Under the pieces are notes generated by a model, which was not told the origin of the DNA, did no database searches, and saw only the letters and a list, made by a program, of their open reading frames with translations. The position numbers and the translations under genes were made by a program. Shown here piece after piece: positions 25,507 to 29,022 of a stretch of 29,022 bases of DNA. Source of the stretch: CAJQQY01 sp964352225 (GTDB taxonomy: Bacteria; Bacteroidota; Bacteroidia; Chitinophagales; Saprospiraceae); assembly GCA_964352225.1 (NCBI GenBank), contig CAYGRM010000035.1, forward strand, positions 1-29,022, given 5' to 3'. Position 1 is the stretch's first letter. Each line of letters starts with the position of its first letter.

Positions 25507-26211
25507 ATGAATACTTTTTCTCCTCTAGAAAAAACGTTGGCTTGGAGTGTACACTTATTTACTGCCTCTGGATTGGTTGCTGGTTTTATGGCAATTTTAG
25601 CTATCAATGAAAAAGAATGGAGAGTTGCTATGTTGTGGTTAGTTGGATGTTTGATTATTGATGGGGTGGATGGAACATTTGCGAGGCTTTTTAAAGTAAA
25701 AGAAGTACTACCTGAGATCGATGGAAAAACGATAGATTATGTAATTGACTTTGCGACTTATGCGATTATTCCCGCTTACTTTTTTCATGAAGCGAATTTG
25801 GTACAGGAGGACTGGAATCTGTTTTGCACTTCTGTAATTTTACTCGTTTCGGCTCTTTATTATGGAAAAACAGGAATGGTCTCGGATGATATGTATTTCC
25901 TAGGATTTCCGGTTTTATGGAATATGGTGGTGTTCTTTTTGTTCTTCGTTTTTGACTTCTCTTCGACGTGGAATATCTTATTTATTCTTATCTTTGCAGG
26001 GTTGCATTTTGCTCCAATAAAGTTTGTTTACCCTAGTCAAGCGAGCAAATTTAAAAAGCTTACTTTATTTAATACCGTTATTTTTATTGTCTCTTGTATC
26101 GCTATTTTGTGGTTTCACCCTGAACGAAATATTTGGTGGGTGGGCAGCATAATTGCATCAACTGGGTACTATGCCTTAATGGCAATTTACAATACTTGGA
26201 TAGAAGATTGA
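25507..26211 (+). CDS. pcs: Phosphatidylcholine synthase (Pcs)
   Basis: The 234-residue integral membrane protein is a CDP-alcohol phosphatidyltransferase with about seven or eight membrane segments. Its active-site motif is D55-G56-x2-A59-R60-x12-G73-x3-D77-x3-D81. The 12-residue spacing between AR and G is the form known for Pcs enzymes; ordinary CDP-alcohol transferases have 8. The opening 'LAWSVHLFTASGLVAGF' and 'DYVIDFATYAIIPAYFF' also match Pcs. It joins choline directly to CDP-diacylglycerol to make phosphatidylcholine and CMP. It diverges from a Gre-like gene / CHT-like choline symporter operon 116 bases away, fitting a choline-uptake-to-phosphatidylcholine module. Length is close to known Pcs proteins (about 240). 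Confidence 0.92.
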   Translation: MNTFSPLEKTLAWSVHLFTASGLVAGFMAILAINEKEWRVAMLWLVGCLIIDGVDGTFARLFKVKEVLPEIDGKTIDYVIDFATYAIIPAYFFHEANLVQEDWNLFCTSVILLVSALYYGKTGMVSDDMYFLGFPVLWNMVVFFLFFVFDFSSTWNILFILIFAGLHFAPIKFVYPSQASKFKKLTLFNTVIFIVSCIAILWFHPERNIWWVGSIIASTGYYALMAIYNTWIED

Positions 26212-26525
26212 GAGAGGAAATATTTCTTAAATCGTATTAAACTTCGCCTTAATATTCAAACTACCCTGTTTCTTGTATTTTTCCATTAAAAAATTATATA
26301 CTGTTCCCCTTTATTACATAAAATACTGAATATCAATTCTTTATGTTGAAAAAATTGATACTCACGAAGTCAATTACAGAGAGTTTAACCCTTTGTTTTA
26401 ATTGCATTGGATTACAAAAACTAATAACTTTGTGTGTCTCCTTTTGATAGTTAATTTTTCATAATTACCATCATCTACCCACCGATTTTAGTTTTATTAT
26501 TCTTTGCTTAAGTATAGTACGTTCG
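26212..26525 (+). other. Intergenic leader of the giant secreted gene
   Basis: I see no gene in these 314 bases on either strand. They contain the promoter at 26402-26432. There is no clear terminator for the pcs gene ending at 26211. Confidence 0.6.
26402..26432 (+). promoter_or_regulatory. Bacteroidota-type promoter of the giant secreted gene
   Basis: TTG (26402-26404), 20 bases, then TAACTTTG (26425-26432), close to the TTTG-N19-TAnnTTTG pattern. It leaves a leader of about 90 bases before the ATG at 26526. Confidence 0.55.
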
Positions 26526-29022
26526 ATGAACAACACCCTTAGGAAATACTTGTATTCTATTCTCTTGCTATTAGTTTCTCTGATAGCTACTAATTCTTCA
26601 TTTGCCCAAGACTTAACAATTCATCCAACCTTCAATAATATGTATGGTGGAGGTTCCTTCGAAGACCTTTACGCTAGTTTTGAAACTTCAGATGGTGGTT
26701 TTATTTTAGGAGGAAAAGCTTTTGAAAATGCCACAACTGGAAATATCAATGATCCTTTTTGTGGAACCAACAACTCAGATTATTGGATTGTCAAAACCGA
26801 TATTGATGGAAATACAGAATGGGACACTTTGTTTGGAGGAACTGCTAACGAGGAATTATATGATATGATCGAAACTTCTGACGGAGGATATGCTTTGGTA
26901 GGGAGATCTACTTCACCTGCGAGTTGTGATGTTCCTGCTGGAAATCCATTTGTCTATGATGCTTGGGTTATGAAAATTGATGCGCTTGGAAATATACTTT
27001 GGACTTCAAGATTTGGAAGTACGCAAGGAGATAATGCCAAATCAATCATTGAAACCTCAGATGGAGGACTTTTGATTGGAGGTGATACGATGAATATAGT
27101 GGATAATGCGCCTGATTATTGGATAACAAAATTAGATGGGGTGACAGGTACTGTTTTATGGGACAATTCCTACGGAGGAGATAATTTTGATTTCTTAGAG
27201 GTGGTGAGAGAAACTACCGATGGTTTCTTTTTAGGTGGTTATTCTATTTCTGGTGTGAGTAAAGATAAAACGACGGCCAATTTTGGTTCTTGGGATTATT
27301 GGATTGTTAAAGTTGATTTGAGTGGAAATTACGTTTGGGATATTTCTTATGGTGGAACTGGGAATGATCAATTATTTGATATGAAAGTTACTCCAGATGG
27401 TGGTTTAATCCTAGGAGGATTTTCTGATTCTGATCCTAGTATTTTACCTAATAATAAAACAGCAGCCAATATTGGAGGAGAAGATTGTTGGGCGATAAAA
27501 GTAAATAGTGCTGGATCAATCACTTGGGATCAAAGTTATGGAGGGGTTGATTTAGATCGAATTTATAGTGTAGAGGTAATCAACTTAACAGACTGTGTGA
27601 CTAATTACATTTTTGCGGGGGTCACTACTTCGGGGGCGAGCGGAGATGTAACTGATCCAAATCTTGGTGGCGGTGATTATTGGTTAAACTTTGTAGATGC
27701 TAATGGAAATTTAATCTGGGAAAAAAATTACGGGGGCGACCAATATGAGGAGGCTAGAGATTTTAGGCGAAATTCCGATGGAAGTTACATTGTTGGAGGA
27801 TATACTATTTCCGATAATAATGGAGATGTGCCCTCGACGAATTATGGTATTTTCGATAATTGGGTATTTAAACTTTCTTGTAATTTTGATATTCCTGACT
27901 TGGTGGATGAAGAAGTTTGTGAAGGGGAATCAATTACGTTGACTGCCGTATCTGGAAGTTGTGATAATTGTACATTCCAATGGGATGCTAATGGAGGCAA
28001 TGCTACGACCAATTCAATTACCGTTGCACCAACTGATACAACAATTTATACAGTCATAGTTACCAATGCCAATTGTTGTCCTGATACAACTTCAGTAACG
28101 GTAATTTGGCACCCTTCTCCGACGGTTGACTTAGGCCCAGATACTGAAATTTGTCCAAGCGAAACTATTCCTTTGGATGCAACCACTCCAACTTGCACTT
28201 ATGCTTGGTCAACGGGAGCAACAAGTCCTATGATAAATCCAAATATGGCGGGTACTTACTCAGTTACTATTACTTGCGAGTTTGGATGTACAGCAACTGA
28301 TGAAATAATTATTAGTCCGGGAATGGTGCCAACAGTTGATTTGGGAAATAATACCAACTTGTGTGCAGGGGATAGTATTTTATTAGACGCAGGAACTGGA
28401 GGAATGAATTATAGTTGGTCAACGGGAGCATCATCTCAAATGATTTATGGAAATGATGAGACGAATTATTGTGTTACCGTAACTTCAGTAGATGGATGTA
28501 CAACTGTTGATTGTATTTTAATAAATTATGATACGGTTCAAGTTGTTTTACCAAATGATACCATTCTTTGTCCTACGGAAAATTTAGTTGTCTCAGCAGG
28601 GAATAGCGGATGTACTTATAATTGGTCAAATGGCCCAATAAGTCAATCAATTACAATCTCTTCAGCAGGAACTTATACCGTCACGGTTACTTGTGGAACT
28701 GCTTCGTGTACTGCGGTTGATGAAATTGTAGTTGGCTATTTTTCAGTAAATTCTCCTCAAAATATAACTGCAGAAATATGTCAAGGGGACTCGCTTTTTG
28801 TGGGTGGAGGTTGGCAATTTCTTGCTGGAAATTATTCAGATACATATCTGACTACTGATGGATGTGATTCGGTAGTAAATACGAATTTGACGGTTCATCC
28901 TACTTTTTCACAAAATGTACCTGTGGAAATTTGCCAAGGAGAAACTTACTTCGCTCAAGGTGCTGCTCAAAATATGTCGGGGACTTACTTCGATACTTTG
29001 ATGACGATCCAAGGATGTGATT
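26526..29022 (+). CDS. Giant secreted propeller and Ig-like repeat protein, partial (3' end missing)
   Basis: The reading frame is open from ATG 26526 to the window end: 832 codons with no stop. It starts with a signal peptide (residues 8-27, cleavage near 'SSFA-Q'). Residues about 30-450 hold seven or so repeats of about 55-65 residues with 'SDGGFILGG ... DYWIVKTDIDGNxxWDxxFGG', a propeller-like domain similar to that in the gene at 248. From residue 450 cysteine-rich Ig/PKD-like repeats follow: 'EEVCEGESITLTA', 'CTYAWSTGATSPMI', 'GTYSVTITCEFGCTATDEI'. Residues about 755-832 begin a different 45-residue repeat: 'ICQGDSLFVGG ... GCDSVVNTNLTVHP', then again 'ICQGETYFAQG ... GCD'. Proteins of this kind in Bacteroidota usually run to thousands of residues and end in a T9SS or gliding-motility C-terminal domain, which would lie outside this window. 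Likely a surface or adhesion protein. Confidence 0.9.
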   Translation, partial: MNNTLRKYLYSILLLLVSLIATNSSFAQDLTIHPTFNNMYGGGSFEDLYASFETSDGGFILGGKAFENATTGNINDPFCGTNNSDYWIVKTDIDGNTEWDTLFGGTANEELYDMIETSDGGYALVGRSTSPASCDVPAGNPFVYDAWVMKIDALGNILWTSRFGSTQGDNAKSIIETSDGGLLIGGDTMNIVDNAPDYWITKLDGVTGTVLWDNSYGGDNFDFLEVVRETTDGFFLGGYSISGVSKDKTTANFGSWDYWIVKVDLSGNYVWDISYGGTGNDQLFDMKVTPDGGLILGGFSDSDPSILPNNKTAANIGGEDCWAIKVNSAGSITWDQSYGGVDLDRIYSVEVINLTDCVTNYIFAGVTTSGASGDVTDPNLGGGDYWLNFVDANGNLIWEKNYGGDQYEEARDFRRNSDGSYIVGGYTISDNNGDVPSTNYGIFDNWVFKLSCNFDIPDLVDEEVCEGESITLTAVSGSCDNCTFQWDANGGNATTNSITVAPTDTTIYTVIVTNANCCPDTTSVTVIWHPSPTVDLGPDTEICPSETIPLDATTPTCTYAWSTGATSPMINPNMAGTYSVTITCEFGCTATDEIIISPGMVPTVDLGNNTNLCAGDSILLDAGTGGMNYSWSTGASSQMIYGNDETNYCVTVTSVDGCTTVDCILINYDTVQVVLPNDTILCPTENLVVSAGNSGCTYNWSNGPISQSITISSAGTYTVTVTCGTASCTAVDEIVVGYFSVNSPQNITAEICQGDSLFVGGGWQFLAGNYSDTYLTTDGCDSVVNTNLTVHPTFSQNVPVEICQGETYFAQGAAQNMSGTYFDTLMTIQGCD

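Noticed and set aside
27745..27942. 65-codon plus-strand frame
   Set aside because: It is an out-of-frame reading inside the giant secreted gene that starts at 26526.
26526..29022. DNA-level tandem or CRISPR-like repeat array in the repeat-rich region
   Set aside because: The repeats are protein-level propeller and Ig-like repeats with diverged codons and no fixed repeat/spacer lengths.

Overview
The window reads as a chromosomal stretch from a Bacteroidota member, most likely a Saprospiria-like marine or sludge bacterium, and probably from a draft assembly. The support is: low GC; starts preceded by A-rich leaders rather than Shine-Dalgarno sites; several TAnnTTTG promoter boxes; a type IX secretion (T9SS) C-terminal sorting domain; very large secreted proteins with propeller-like and Ig-like repeats; and a run of 10 N at 12775-12784. 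I see no rRNA, tRNA, CRISPR array, transposase, integrase or phage gene.

Layout. 248-3118: secreted T9SS cargo. 3254-10460: a complete locus around the proteasome-like peptidase Anbu. A transglutaminase/DUF2126 amidoligase fusion runs left, and a circularly permuted ATP-grasp protein, an alpha-E protein and Anbu run right. They diverge from a 519-base gap that holds an orphan terminator-like hairpin, and the locus is bracketed by two terminators identical at 31 of 35 positions. 10552-11826: secreted Bacteroidota-specific protein often labelled asparagine synthetase B. 12095-14198: membrane VWA-like protein cut by the assembly gap. 14346-16834: uncharacterised protein, flavin reductase-like protein, D-threonine aldolase-like PLP enzyme. 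16847-17383: outer-membrane-like protein. 17793-19966: M48 lipoprotein metalloprotease and a secreted protein. 19990-22279: 23S rRNA methyltransferase RlmF and a HI0933-type flavoprotein. 22338-25390 (minus strand): Gre-like factor, choline-transporter-like sodium symporter, RmlD-like reductase. 25507-26211: phosphatidylcholine synthase. 26526 to the end: start of another giant secreted repeat protein, open at the right edge.

How the genes work together. The Anbu locus pairs predicted amide/peptide-bond-forming enzymes (ATP-grasp, GS-like amidoligase) with predicted amide-cleaving or transferring ones (transglutaminase fold, N-terminal-threonine peptidase). It therefore looks like a make-and-remove system for an unknown peptide tag or metabolite. 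The right side holds a possible choline-to-phosphatidylcholine module: a CHT-like symporter for uptake and a Pcs that condenses choline with CDP-diacylglycerol. Four intergenic gaps carry long imperfect palindromes of unrelated sequence but similar build, which are the least explained structures in the window.
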